Shown in pieces: positions 24,918 through 33,221 of a stretch of DNA of 54,236 nucleotides. The DNA is from Clostridia bacterium (lineage in GTDB: Bacteria > Bacillota > Clostridia > Christensenellales > Borkfalkiaceae): positions 1 through 54,236 of the forward strand of contig CAAGNQ010000011.1 in assembly GCA_900771345.1 (NCBI GenBank). Reading direction: 5' to 3'. The position numbers and the translations under genes were made by a program. Below the pieces are notes generated by a model that was not told the origin of the DNA, did not search any database, and worked only from the letters and a program-made list of their open reading frames with translations. Every line of letters starts with the position of its first letter. Positions within the stretch are counted from its first letter, which is position 1.

Positions 24918-25478
24918 ATGATATCAGCAGGCGAATTTAGAAAAGGTGTAACTTTTGAATATGAAAGTGGAATTTACACTATCGTTGACTTCCAACACGT
25001 AAAACCTGGAAAAGGTGCAGCGTTCGTAAGAACGAGAATGAAAAACGTTGTAACGGGCGCAGTTTTGGAAAAGACTTGGAACCCTACCGAAAAAGTGCAA
25101 GAGGCACAAATTGAAACAAAGAATATGACTTATTCTTATAATGACGGCGAACTCTATTACTTTATGGACCAAGAGTTTAACCTCATTCCACTTAACTATG
25201 AACAAGTTGAAGACGCTCTTAAATATATTAAAGAGAACGACAACGTTATGGTTAAACTTTATAAGGGCGAAGCATTCTCGGTTGAATGTGAAAACTTTGT
25301 AGTATTAAGAGTAACTCAGGCTGACCCATCAGTTAAGGGCAACACGGCAACTAACGCGACCAAAGAAGCAATTCTTGAAACAGGCGTTAGCATTCAAGTT
25401 CCAATGTTCGTTGAAGAGGGAGAACTCATTAGGGTTGACACTAGGTCAGGCGAATATATGGAAAGAGTAAAAGGCTAA
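24918..25478 (+). CDS. efp: Translation elongation factor P
   Basis: EF-P rescues ribosomes stalled at polyproline. This 186-aa protein has all three beta-barrel domains, with the loop KPGKGAAF carrying Lys32, the residue that is modified in many species. Firmicutes often use 5-aminopentanol on that Lys; a PoxA-like enzyme is not in the window. The ATG follows AAGGAG at normal distance. The C-terminal GEYMERVKG is typical. Possible co-transcription with the aminopeptidase, 33 nt upstream. Confidence 0.96.
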   Translation: MISAGEFRKGVTFEYESGIYTIVDFQHVKPGKGAAFVRTRMKNVVTGAVLEKTWNPTEKVQEAQIETKNMTYSYNDGELYYFMDQEFNLIPLNYEQVEDALKYIKENDNVMVKLYKGEAFSVECENFVVLRVTQADPSVKGNTATNATKEAILETGVSIQVPMFVEEGELIRVDTRSGEYMERVKG

Positions 25479-25505
25479 TAGGCCGTCAATAAAAATAACG
25501 TTAGT

Positions 25506-25534
25506 TAATAGCCACAATTTATTTGTGGCTATTA
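25506..25534. terminator. Perfect hairpin between efp and the FabG-like gene
   Basis: A 12-bp perfect inverted repeat (25506-25517 with 25523-25534) with a 5-nt loop ends only 4 nt before the next ATG. There is no U-tract, so it could be a weak terminator of efp or a translational control element for the next gene. Confidence 0.55.
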
Positions 25535-25538
25535 TAGA

Positions 25539-26285
25539 ATGAAAAATATGAGTTTACCTATTGCAGTAGTGACTGGCGCAAGTGGTGGAATCGGAGGGGC
25601 GATAACCAAAAAACTCGTCTATTTAGGTTACACTGTTTTTGCGCAGTTCAATAACAACAGTATAGACGCACTTATCAATCAATTAGAGAAAGAGGGGTAT
25701 AGTAATCGCGTAATCAAACTAAAGTTTGACCTCACCTTAGAGCAAGAAATTTCGAATGCCGTTAACGAAGTTTATAAAAGTGCAAAAAAAATCGACCTTC
25801 TCGTTAACTGTGCAGGGGTGGGATTATATAAACTTGCCACGAAAACGTCAAGTGAGGAATGGCAAAAGGTTTTTGACGTTAATATGACTGGCGCTCATCT
25901 TCTAACCTCTAAGATTTTAGACGGTATGATTGACAGAAAATCTGGTAAGATTATAAATATATCTTCGATTTGGGGTAACGTAGGGGCAAGTATGGAAGTT
26001 TGCTATTCGGCCTCCAAATCGGCAATGATAGGATATACAAAAGCGCTCGCAAAAGAAGTTGCACCCAGTGGTATCACAGTAAATTGCGTTTGTCCAGGGG
26101 TTATTGATACGCCTATGAATAGTAGATTTAGTCAAGAGGAAATGAATGCTCTTGTTGACCAAACGCCACTATCAAGGATAGGAAATCCTTCAGACGTTGC
26201 AGGGTTAGTTGGGTTTTTAGCAAGTCATGAGGCTGATTTTATAACTGGTCAAATAATCACCGTTGACGGTGGATTTACTTTATAA
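25539..26285 (+). CDS. FabG-like short-chain dehydrogenase
   Basis: This 248-aa SDR has GASGGIGGAITKKL for NAD(P) binding, NCAGVG, the catalytic Ser in NISSIW, YSASKSAMIGYTKALAKE (Tyr and Lys) and the C-terminal PLSRIGNPSDVAGLVGFLAS with TGQIITVDGGFTL. The pattern is closest to 3-oxoacyl-ACP reductases. The neighbourhood has no other fatty-acid gene, so the substrate is unknown. No ribosome site precedes ATG 25539, and an alternative ATG lies at 25548; the hairpin at 25506-25534 ends 4 nt upstream of the first. Confidence 0.86.
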   Translation: MKNMSLPIAVVTGASGGIGGAITKKLVYLGYTVFAQFNNNSIDALINQLEKEGYSNRVIKLKFDLTLEQEISNAVNEVYKSAKKIDLLVNCAGVGLYKLATKTSSEEWQKVFDVNMTGAHLLTSKILDGMIDRKSGKIINISSIWGNVGASMEVCYSASKSAMIGYTKALAKEVAPSGITVNCVCPGVIDTPMNSRFSQEEMNALVDQTPLSRIGNPSDVAGLVGFLASHEADFITGQIITVDGGFTL

Positions 26286-26287
26286 TT

Positions 26288-26318
26288 AGGAGGGGCGAAC
26301 GGTAGTTCGCCTTTAAAT
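26288..26318 (+). promoter_or_regulatory. Ribosome-binding site with hairpin-bridged spacer for malQ
   Basis: AGGAGG (26288-26293) is directly followed by a perfect hairpin, GGCGAAC-GGTA-GTTCGCC (26294-26311), then 7 nt, then ATG at 26319. The linear spacing of 25 nt is too long, but with the hairpin folded it becomes 7 nt, the optimum. Phage T4 gene 38 is a known case of this arrangement. Confidence 0.7.
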
Positions 26319-27815
26319 ATGGAAAGAAACAGTGGTGTTTTAATGCCGATATTTTCTCTTCCTTCAAAGTACGGAATAGGCAGTTTTGGGAGAGAAAGTT
26401 ATGAGTTTGTTGATTATCTGGTGGGTGCCGGGCAAAAGTTATGGCAGATTTTGCCATTAGTTCAAACAGGGTTTGGTAACTCTCCCTATTCATCGGTATA
26501 CTCAAAATCTTTTAATCCCTATTATATTGATATCGAGCAATTAAAAGAAGAAGGATTAATTAGCGATACCGAACTCGAATTCAATATATTAAATGATGAA
26601 CGCGTTGATTACGGTAGGTTATATTCAGTAAGATATCCTCTTTTAAGAGAGGCTTTTAAACGTTTTGACAAAAATGACGCAGAGTTTAAGGCTTTCGTTA
26701 AGAGCAAAACTTATTATGATTACGCCGTGTTTATGGCTATAAAGTACGCTTCAGGGCAGAAGAACTTTTACGAATGGAAGGATAACCTAAAGTTTAGAGA
26801 TAAGCGTGCTATCCAAGAGTTTTCTTCATGTTATAGTGATGAAATTTTGTTTTGGCAGTTCGTTCAGTTTAAAGCAAGGTCACAATGGCTAAAACTTAAA
26901 GATTATGCGAACAGCAAGGGGATAAAAATTATAGGTGATATGCCACTTTACGTTGCCGGAGATAGCGTTGACGTTTGGGTTAACCCTAAACTTTTTAAAC
27001 TTGACCAAACCTTAAAGCCAAAAAAGATTGCAGGTGTGCCACCAGATTATTTTTGTGAGGAGGGTCAACTTTGGGGCAATCCTGTTTACGACTATAAGGA
27101 GCACGAGAAAAACAACTTTTGCTGGTGGAAAAATAGGCTAAAAGATGCGCTTGAAGTTTATGATTACGTTAGAATCGACCATTTTAGAGGGTTTGATAGA
27201 TATTACGAGGTGGACGCAGGTAGCGAGAACGCTAAACTTGGCGAATGGATAGACGTGCCGTCCGAAGAATTATTTAAGAAAGTCCATAGGGTTATAGATA
27301 AAAAAAGGATTATCGCTGAAGACTTAGGAATTATCGACGAGGGAGTTAGGGAACTTCTCAAAAAGGTAGGATATCCGGGAATGAAGATTTTGTCTTTTGC
27401 CTTTAATGGAGAAAAAAATAATCTGTATCTTCCAGAAAATATTGAAAACAACTCTATATGTTACACAGGCACGCACGATAATGATACCTTAAAAGGACTA
27501 GTGGAAAATTCTAGTGAATGGGATAAAACTAATCTCTATAACGGGGTTAAAAACAGCCTAAAACTTCTAGGGATTGAGCGTGAGGTTAACTCTGACGAGC
27601 AGTTAATTGAAAGTATTATAGAACTTGGCTTTGCATCAAAAGCCAGCATATTTATTTTGCCTTTTGCAGATATTGTTGGTAAAGGAAGTGAATATAGGAT
27701 AAACGAGCCGGGAACTTGCAAAGAGCAAAACTGGTCGGTAAGATTTTTGAAAGATGATTTTAATGAATATACGCAAAAAGCAATTTTATCTCAAACAAAA
27801 AAGTATTCAAGATGA
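26319..27815 (+). CDS. malQ: 4-alpha-glucanotransferase (amylomaltase)
   Basis: MalQ (GH77) transfers alpha-1,4-glucan segments and serves maltodextrin or glycogen use. The 498-aa protein has GVLMPIFSLPSKYGIGSFG and WQILPLVQTGFGNSPY at the N-terminus, the nucleophile/acid region RIDHFRGFDRYYEV, AEDLGII and GTHDNDT. The length is family-typical. It has a Shine-Dalgarno site bridged by a hairpin. There is no glycogen or maltose gene cluster nearby in the window. Confidence 0.94.
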   Translation: MERNSGVLMPIFSLPSKYGIGSFGRESYEFVDYLVGAGQKLWQILPLVQTGFGNSPYSSVYSKSFNPYYIDIEQLKEEGLISDTELEFNILNDERVDYGRLYSVRYPLLREAFKRFDKNDAEFKAFVKSKTYYDYAVFMAIKYASGQKNFYEWKDNLKFRDKRAIQEFSSCYSDEILFWQFVQFKARSQWLKLKDYANSKGIKIIGDMPLYVAGDSVDVWVNPKLFKLDQTLKPKKIAGVPPDYFCEEGQLWGNPVYDYKEHEKNNFCWWKNRLKDALEVYDYVRIDHFRGFDRYYEVDAGSENAKLGEWIDVPSEELFKKVHRVIDKKRIIAEDLGIIDEGVRELLKKVGYPGMKILSFAFNGEKNNLYLPENIENNSICYTGTHDNDTLKGLVENSSEWDKTNLYNGVKNSLKLLGIEREVNSDEQLIESIIELGFASKASIFILPFADIVGKGSEYRINEPGTCKEQNWSVRFLKDDFNEYTQKAILSQTKKYSR

Positions 27816-27840
27816 TTGAATAAAAAACAATTAAAGGGTT

Positions 27841-27846
27841 TATAAT
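27841..27846 (+). promoter_or_regulatory. Candidate -10 box for the ferritin-like gene
   Basis: A perfect TATAAT precedes the GGAGG site and ATG at 27868. The best -35 (TTGAAT) is 19 nt upstream, so the promoter is only moderately supported. Confidence 0.45.
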
Positions 27847-27867
27847 TCATAAAAATGGAGGTGAATT

Positions 27868-29115
27868 ATGAACCCTTTTAAAGAGTTGCCAAAAGATAAA
27901 AAGATAAGTTATAAAAACTGGGGAAACCTTGCGTTAAAACCGTACGACAAAAATCAGGCATCCCCATACACAAAAACTCGTGTTATTCTTATGAACGGCA
28001 CGGAATTTGAGGCAAATATGTTTTTGCATCAGTTTAATAGGCACTGCTTAAACAACGACGTTAGGCGAGTTTTGGCAGAAGTTAGAAGACAAGAACAACA
28101 ACAGCAAAAAAGAATTGCATCACTAAAACCTATTAACGAAAGTATTTTAGAAACGACCATAGCATACGAGCAATTAGCAGTAGATTTAACTGCAGAAATG
28201 GCTAAAAAAGAGCCTAACCCCTTTGTTAAAGACCAACTTGATTTTGCTCTTTTAGAAGACTTTGACCACCTTTATAGGTATGCAAATCTTCTCGATATGG
28301 ATGAGGGCGTTCACGCAGAAAGGTTGGTTGGTGGATATACTGAAATCACGCCTGGCCGTCCTACAATTTCCGAGCACCGTCATCCAAATGATGACGTCAG
28401 AAGGTATATAAATTGTTGGCAAGACGCGCTAATTACAAGACTTCATACGGGCATAATTACTGCTGCCGAACAACAGACAATGAACTATTATATGAATATA
28501 GCCAACTTTTATCATAATGATTTGGGCAGAAAACTTTACTCGGAAATTGCTATGATAGAAGAACAACACGTTACGGGTTACGGCTCTCTTTTAGACCCTT
28601 CATCGACCTGGTTTGAGAGTTGGGTTATGCACGAATACACAGAGTGCTATTTGTATTATTCAGCATATCAAGACGAAAGCGACGGCTATATTAAGTCGAT
28701 TTGGAAGGAGCATCTTGAAGAAGAATTAAACCACTTAAAGATAGCCTCCGAGATGCTGAAAAAATACGAGGGAAGAGAGTGGGAGCAACTGTTTTTAGGT
28801 GGCGCAGAATTCCCGTCGCTTATAAAACTTCAATCCAATGAGGGATATATTAGAGAAGTGATGAAAACGGTTAGAAATACTGGGCTTAAAGAAATTATGG
28901 TGGATATAAATGATTTAAGCGACAGTGCTGACTTTTTTAAGTATCAAAGGCAGGTTAATAGTAACGTAAACAAGGTTCCGTCACACTTAGTAATAGAAAA
29001 ACGAATTAAAAAGCATAAAGAAGATTATCGTTTTGAAAACAAGGCGAATGAAGTTAAGATTATGCGTGATAGAACGACTGATTCAGTTGACCTTGCAAGA
29101 AAGAAAGGCGTGTAA
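27868..29115 (+). CDS. Unknown ferritin-like (probable diiron) protein, 415 aa
   Basis: I do not recognise the family. The central part (about 90-300) is all helical and carries repeated metal-ligand patterns typical of ferritin-like diiron proteins: Asp131-x-x-His134 (LEDFDHL), Glu231-x-x-His234 (IEEQHVTGY), Glu256/Glu259 (MHEYTECYLYY) and Glu286-x-x-His289 (LEEELNHLKIA). The N-terminus (about 1-80) is charged and helical, and the C-terminus (about 310-415) has a basic tail. It is longer than ferritin or rubrerythrin and has no rubredoxin Cys cluster. GGAGGTG precedes the ATG. It stands alone between malQ and the polysaccharide cluster. Oxygen or peroxide defence is a guess. Confidence 0.8.
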   Translation: MNPFKELPKDKKISYKNWGNLALKPYDKNQASPYTKTRVILMNGTEFEANMFLHQFNRHCLNNDVRRVLAEVRRQEQQQQKRIASLKPINESILETTIAYEQLAVDLTAEMAKKEPNPFVKDQLDFALLEDFDHLYRYANLLDMDEGVHAERLVGGYTEITPGRPTISEHRHPNDDVRRYINCWQDALITRLHTGIITAAEQQTMNYYMNIANFYHNDLGRKLYSEIAMIEEQHVTGYGSLLDPSSTWFESWVMHEYTECYLYYSAYQDESDGYIKSIWKEHLEEELNHLKIASEMLKKYEGREWEQLFLGGAEFPSLIKLQSNEGYIREVMKTVRNTGLKEIMVDINDLSDSADFFKYQRQVNSNVNKVPSHLVIEKRIKKHKEDYRFENKANEVKIMRDRTTDSVDLARKKGV

Positions 29116-29142
29116 AATAGCCTGAAAAATACTAGCAAAATT

Positions 29143-29171
29143 AAAACGTGAAAATTGATTTCACGTTTTTT
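29143..29171 (+). terminator. Terminator after the ferritin-like gene
   Basis: An 11-bp perfect stem (29143-29153 with 29159-29169) ends in a U-tract. It separates the gene from the polysaccharide promoter. Confidence 0.85.
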
Positions 29172-29223
29172 GTTTATAATATAAAATTAAGATAATATAT
29201 TAGTTAATTTTCAATAAATAGCG

Positions 29224-29252
29224 TTGACATAGATATGCAAGTATGATATAAT
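29224..29252 (+). promoter_or_regulatory. Consensus promoter of the exopolysaccharide cluster
   Basis: TTGACA (29224-29229) and TATAAT (29247-29252) are both perfect and 17 nt apart. Such a strong promoter implies regulation after initiation, perhaps through the long leader downstream. Confidence 0.88.
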
Positions 29253-29258
29253 TATTTC

Positions 29259-29398
29259 AGAAAAAAGTACATATAGTGCACTAGAATTTAGGTTTATTTT
29301 ACTTTAGGTCAAAGTGAAGACCATACGGCAAGAAAACGTTAATCAAAATTTAATAAAATTTTTGACTTTATCTGCCTAAAATCGGGAGAGAAGTTTTG
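29259..29398 (+). promoter_or_regulatory. Long 5' leader of the exopolysaccharide operon, unknown structure
   Basis: About 140 nt separate the predicted transcription start from ATG 29399. The leader contains a palindromic AGTGCACT, a GGTC/GACC small hairpin (near 29307-29322) and a longer A/T-rich stem around 29345-29365. I see no known riboswitch core and no terminator. A regulatory role is inferred only from length and promoter strength. Confidence 0.3.
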
Positions 29399-30145
29399 AT
29401 GAATACTTCAATAGAAAAAGAGCAATCAATAAAAGGATTAGTTGAAAGTTATAAAGAAATAAAGGATAAAGAACAGCAGGAGGAAATAAAGACCATCCTG
29501 CCGTTTGAAGTTAAGCCCGGAGAATGTTACACTATCGAGGAAGTTGGCGAGGTGAAGAAAAAACCGGTCTTTTCATTTTTTAAAAGGCTGTTTGATTTTG
29601 TATTCAGTTTCATTTGTCTGGTGGTATTTTTAGTTCCTATTGTTATCTTGTCGATAGGCGTTAAATGTTCTTCTAAAGGTCCTGTATTTTATAGACAGGA
29701 AAGGCTTGGTATTAATGGGAAAAAGTTTAATATCGTAAAATTTCGTACTATGTGCGTAGATTCTGAAAAAGACGGTGCGAGATGGTCGGAGGGGGATGAC
29801 GACGAGCGAATAACCAAGTTTGGCAGATTTTTAAGAAAGAGCCATCTTGACGAAATCCCACAACTTTTCTGTTGCCTTAAAGGGAGTATGTCATTGGTTG
29901 GACCTAGACCTGAGAGAGAGTGTTTTTACGTTGAGTTTGAGAAATACATTTTTGGATTTAGTCAGCGTTTAAAAGTAAAGCCGGGGTTAACTGGTCTTGC
30001 GCAGGTTAACGGTGGCTACGATTTACCTCCTCAAGAAAAGGTGCTTTACGACGTTGAGTATATTAAAAAGCGTTCGCCATGGTTGGATTTCAAAATTTTA
30101 CTTAAAACCTTCTGCGTTGTGTTAACTCGCAAGGGTGTTAAGTAA
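29399..30145 (+). CDS. Undecaprenyl-phosphate sugar phosphotransferase (bacterial sugar transferase)
   Basis: This 248-aa protein initiates polysaccharide repeat synthesis by transferring a sugar-1-phosphate to undecaprenyl phosphate. After a charged N-terminus, there is one membrane segment (about 65-90, FSFICLVVFLVPIVILSIGV), then the conserved SSKGPVFYRQERLG, FNIVKFRTM, FGRFLRKSHLDEIPQL, SLVGPRPE and KPGLTGLAQVNG motifs, as in WcaJ-type enzymes. The frame opens at TTG 29396; the ATG at 29399 with GGGAGAG upstream is preferred. It is the first gene of the cluster. Confidence 0.92.
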   Translation: MNTSIEKEQSIKGLVESYKEIKDKEQQEEIKTILPFEVKPGECYTIEEVGEVKKKPVFSFFKRLFDFVFSFICLVVFLVPIVILSIGVKCSSKGPVFYRQERLGINGKKFNIVKFRTMCVDSEKDGARWSEGDDDERITKFGRFLRKSHLDEIPQLFCCLKGSMSLVGPRPERECFYVEFEKYIFGFSQRLKVKPGLTGLAQVNGGYDLPPQEKVLYDVEYIKKRSPWLDFKILLKTFCVVLTRKGVK

Positions 30146-30156
30146 TCGGGTGGGCT

Positions 30157-30930
30157 ATGTGTAAAGATTACGGCTTGGTATCGGTAATTATGCCTGCTTT
30201 TAATAGCGAGGCGTATATAAGGCAAGCAATTGATAGCGTTTTAATGCAGACCTATCAAAATTTAGAATTGTTAGTTGTTGACGACTGTTCGAGCGATGGT
30301 ACGGTTGGGATAGTAGAAGAATATCAAAAAAAGGATAATAGGGTAAGACTTTTTTTAAATTCATCCAATTCCGGCGCCGCTAAAACGCGCAACGTTGCGA
30401 TTGAAAAAGCGGCAGGAAGATGGATTGCATTTTTGGATAGTGATGATTTTTGGGCGGCAGATAAGCTTTGTAACCATTTAACTTTTATGGTGGAAAGCGC
30501 CGTCTATTTTTCGTTTACGCCTTATCAAACGGTCGACCTAGACGGCAATAAAATTTCGTCGTTTTATCCGTCGAAGAAAGAGTACACTTACGGCGACATA
30601 CTTAAAAGCAATTCAATAGGTTGCTCTACGGCAATTTACGACAGTAGAAGGTTTGGCAAGGTGTTTATGCTCGAAAATGCCGTTAAAAGAGAAGATATGG
30701 CGTGTTGGCTAGCAATACTAAAAAAGGGTGAGAAAGGAGTCTTGTTTAACGAGTGCTTAACCTTTTATAGAGAGGGAGGGCAGTCTGTTTCTTCCTCAAA
30801 AATAAGAATGATAAAATATCAATGGTTGGTTTACAGAAAGGTTGAAAATCTGTCACTTATTAAGTCTTTCTATTTAATGTGCCATTGGGCGATTAACGGA
30901 CTAAAAAAGCACAAAAATAAAAGCAAGTAA
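30157..30930 (+). CDS. Family 2 glycosyltransferase
   Basis: The GT-A fold is shown by SVIMPAFNSEAYIRQAIDSV, VDDCSSDGT and WIAFLDSDDFW, the last carrying the metal-binding DxD. It likely adds a sugar to the lipid-linked repeat unit on the cytoplasmic face. The length of 257 aa is short but normal for such transferases. It starts 11 nt after the sugar transferase stop and is followed 4 nt later by the next gene. The sugar is unknown. Confidence 0.9.
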   Translation: MCKDYGLVSVIMPAFNSEAYIRQAIDSVLMQTYQNLELLVVDDCSSDGTVGIVEEYQKKDNRVRLFLNSSNSGAAKTRNVAIEKAAGRWIAFLDSDDFWAADKLCNHLTFMVESAVYFSFTPYQTVDLDGNKISSFYPSKKEYTYGDILKSNSIGCSTAIYDSRRFGKVFMLENAVKREDMACWLAILKKGEKGVLFNECLTFYREGGQSVSSSKIRMIKYQWLVYRKVENLSLIKSFYLMCHWAINGLKKHKNKSK

Positions 30931-30934
30931 GGGT

Positions 30935-32107
30935 ATGAAGGTTCTTTTTATCGGTAGCGTTGTCGGCAAAAATAGGCAAGACGACGTGATTAAAAATTCT
31001 AAAACGACTTTTGAATTTTCTGCAAACGTGGTGCAGGAAAAATTACTTTCTGCGTTCAGAAATTTGTGTAATGATTTTCAAGTTGTATCTGCCGCAGGCA
31101 TAGGTAGTTTCCCTAATGCATATAAAAAGGCATACTTTAAGGGATTTAAGGGAAAAGACGAAAAGATTAGTTACGTCAAATTTAACAACATTTGGGGAAT
31201 ACGTAATATTTCAAGGGCAAAAGCCATAAAGAGAGAAATCAAACGGTTTGTTAATGATAAATCACAAGATAAAATTATCGTAATCTATTCGGTGCATACG
31301 CCTTTTTTGAGCGCGCTTGAGTACGCTAAAAAGAAAGATTGCACGATAAAAACGCTGATGATTGTTCCCGACCTTCCACAATATATGAACTTGTCTAAAA
31401 AGAAAAGTTTACTTTACAGAATTGGCAAGAAGTACGATATTAAAAAGTTTAACTCACTCAATAAATACGTTGATTCGTATATGCTGTTGACCGAGTCAAT
31501 GAAAGAACTTTTGCCAATGCAGGGAAAGCCTTATTTTGTTTGCGAGGGTATCGTGGAGGATAAAGAGTTTGGTAGCCTGCAGAAAAATAAAGCGCATGAA
31601 AAATGCGTGGTATATACCGGGAAAATGAGTAGCGTTTTTGGAGTAGTTAATCTTGTAAAGGCTTTTAAGCTTATTGAAGATAAGGAATACAGACTTAATC
31701 TTATAGGTGCCGGCGAGGATTATGAAGAAATAAAAAAACTATCTGCTGATGATGACCGAATAACCGTTTTTGGTCAAGTTCCTGCAAGTACTGCAAAAGA
31801 ATGGATAAACAAGGCAGGAGTATTAGTCAACCCAAGACTTAATGATGAAGAATACACCAAGTATTCTTTCCCGTCAAAGACGATTGAATATCTTATGAGT
31901 GGGAATAAGGTGGTTGCTTATAAACTTGACGGAATGAAGGAAGATTATATAAAATTTTTAACCGTGCCTGAAGACCATTCGATAGAGGCTTTAAAGAATG
32001 CGATAGTAAGTGGCAAAAAAGGCGAAAGTTTTATTCCATACGCAAAAGAGAACTTAAAAGCAACAAGTGTTTGCGAAAAAATAATTGCACTCGCACTTGG
32101 CAAATAG
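30935..32107 (+). CDS. Family 4-like glycosyltransferase, 390 aa
   Basis: The C-terminal half has the GT-B donor-binding features: VVYTGKMSSVFGVVNLVKAF, YRLNLIGAGEDYEEIKKL, ITVFGQVPASTAKEWINKAGVLVNPR and FPSKTIEYLMSGNKVVAYKL. The N-terminal half is more divergent (MKVLFIGSVVGKNRQDD). Its role is addition of a sugar to the repeat unit; donor and acceptor are unknown. Spacing to neighbours is very tight (4 and 10 nt). Confidence 0.87.
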   Translation: MKVLFIGSVVGKNRQDDVIKNSKTTFEFSANVVQEKLLSAFRNLCNDFQVVSAAGIGSFPNAYKKAYFKGFKGKDEKISYVKFNNIWGIRNISRAKAIKREIKRFVNDKSQDKIIVIYSVHTPFLSALEYAKKKDCTIKTLMIVPDLPQYMNLSKKKSLLYRIGKKYDIKKFNSLNKYVDSYMLLTESMKELLPMQGKPYFVCEGIVEDKEFGSLQKNKAHEKCVVYTGKMSSVFGVVNLVKAFKLIEDKEYRLNLIGAGEDYEEIKKLSADDDRITVFGQVPASTAKEWINKAGVLVNPRLNDEEYTKYSFPSKTIEYLMSGNKVVAYKLDGMKEDYIKFLTVPEDHSIEALKNAIVSGKKGESFIPYAKENLKATSVCEKIIALALGK

Positions 32108-32117
32108 GAAAGGATAG

Positions 32118-33212
32118 ATGCAACATTTGTTATTGTTGTTGCCGATAATTATGTTGGCAATTCCAATTAAATATACGAGAGTTAGAAAGTGGAGTTTAAT
32201 AGGGATTTTTATTGTGCTCTATATTTTTTCTGCTATTCGATACGACTACGGTAACGATTACTTTAGTTATTATGATAAGTTCAATCAACTTATGGCTGGA
32301 GGTAATCCGTTCGGAACGGAAATCGTGCTGACTGTCGTGATGCTGATTTTCAGGAACTACTACGTTGTAATTGCCGTAACAAGTGCTGTATTTTTGGTTG
32401 TTTCTTACTTCGTCCTAAAAAAATATATAGACCAATCGATATTGTGGCTAGCGTTGTTTCTATTTTTGTTCGACGTCAACGTTTTTTATATATCCTTATC
32501 TGCAATTCGTCAGATGCTGGCGATATCATTTTTTCTTATCGCGATAACCTTTTCGTATAAAAGAAAACCATTATTATACTTGTTGTTTATTGCGTTGGCT
32601 ATTCTCTCGCATAAATCAAGTATAGTTTTAATCCCTTTTTACTTTGTGGCAAACGATAAGGAAATAAGAGAATTAAAAGTATTTTACGTTGCATTTATAT
32701 CGATAATGCTTACGATTGTATTGTTGCCAAAACCCGTTGTTCGTTCGGTAATTGAGTTCGCACTAAAGTTTTTCGGAGACGCTAATTACGATTTCTATTT
32801 TGGAAATGATAATGGAAATAACGTTGGGACGGTTTATAATTATAGTACTATAATAATTTATTTGCTTGCGTGTTTACCAAAACTTAAAGGAAAAACGCTT
32901 ATGTTTGCAAAACTTTATTTGGTAAACGCAGTTTTAGGCGTTTTGTGTTATCACGTGTCAATGATTGTGCGTTTTCAAATGTACTTCGAACCGTTCGTAT
33001 TCCTTGCTATACCTTTAATAATGAAGGAAAGATATACGGATTTTTTCCAAAAACAAGAAAACACAATCAAAAACGTCATTATCTTTATTCTAGTAGACGT
33101 AATCTTGCCTCTTTTGATATTTAGAATGTATTACGTTCAGTATAGATGGTTCTTTACTGATGAACTATATGCCAGATTCCACGAATACCACACGATATTT
33201 CAATTGCTATAG
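32118..33212 (+). CDS. EpsG/Wzy-like polysaccharide polymerase, membrane protein
   Basis: This 364-aa protein has about ten hydrophobic segments and an aromatic, periplasmic-type loop early on (SAIRYDYGNDYFSYYDKF). That RYDYGxDYxxY string is typical of EpsG family proteins, which polymerise polysaccharide repeats. It ends with a short aromatic tail. Position inside the cluster between glycosyltransferases and before the flippase supports a polymerase role. AGGAAAGG lies upstream. Confidence 0.82.
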   Translation: MQHLLLLLPIIMLAIPIKYTRVRKWSLIGIFIVLYIFSAIRYDYGNDYFSYYDKFNQLMAGGNPFGTEIVLTVVMLIFRNYYVVIAVTSAVFLVVSYFVLKKYIDQSILWLALFLFLFDVNVFYISLSAIRQMLAISFFLIAITFSYKRKPLLYLLFIALAILSHKSSIVLIPFYFVANDKEIRELKVFYVAFISIMLTIVLLPKPVVRSVIEFALKFFGDANYDFYFGNDNGNNVGTVYNYSTIIIYLLACLPKLKGKTLMFAKLYLVNAVLGVLCYHVSMIVRFQMYFEPFVFLAIPLIMKERYTDFFQKQENTIKNVIIFILVDVILPLLIFRMYYVQYRWFFTDELYARFHEYHTIFQLL

Positions 33213-33221
33213 AGGTTTAAA

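Noticed and set aside
29259..29398. A c-di-GMP riboswitch before the exopolysaccharide operon.
   Set aside because: I looked for the conserved GEMM core and tetraloop-receptor elements and could not place them.
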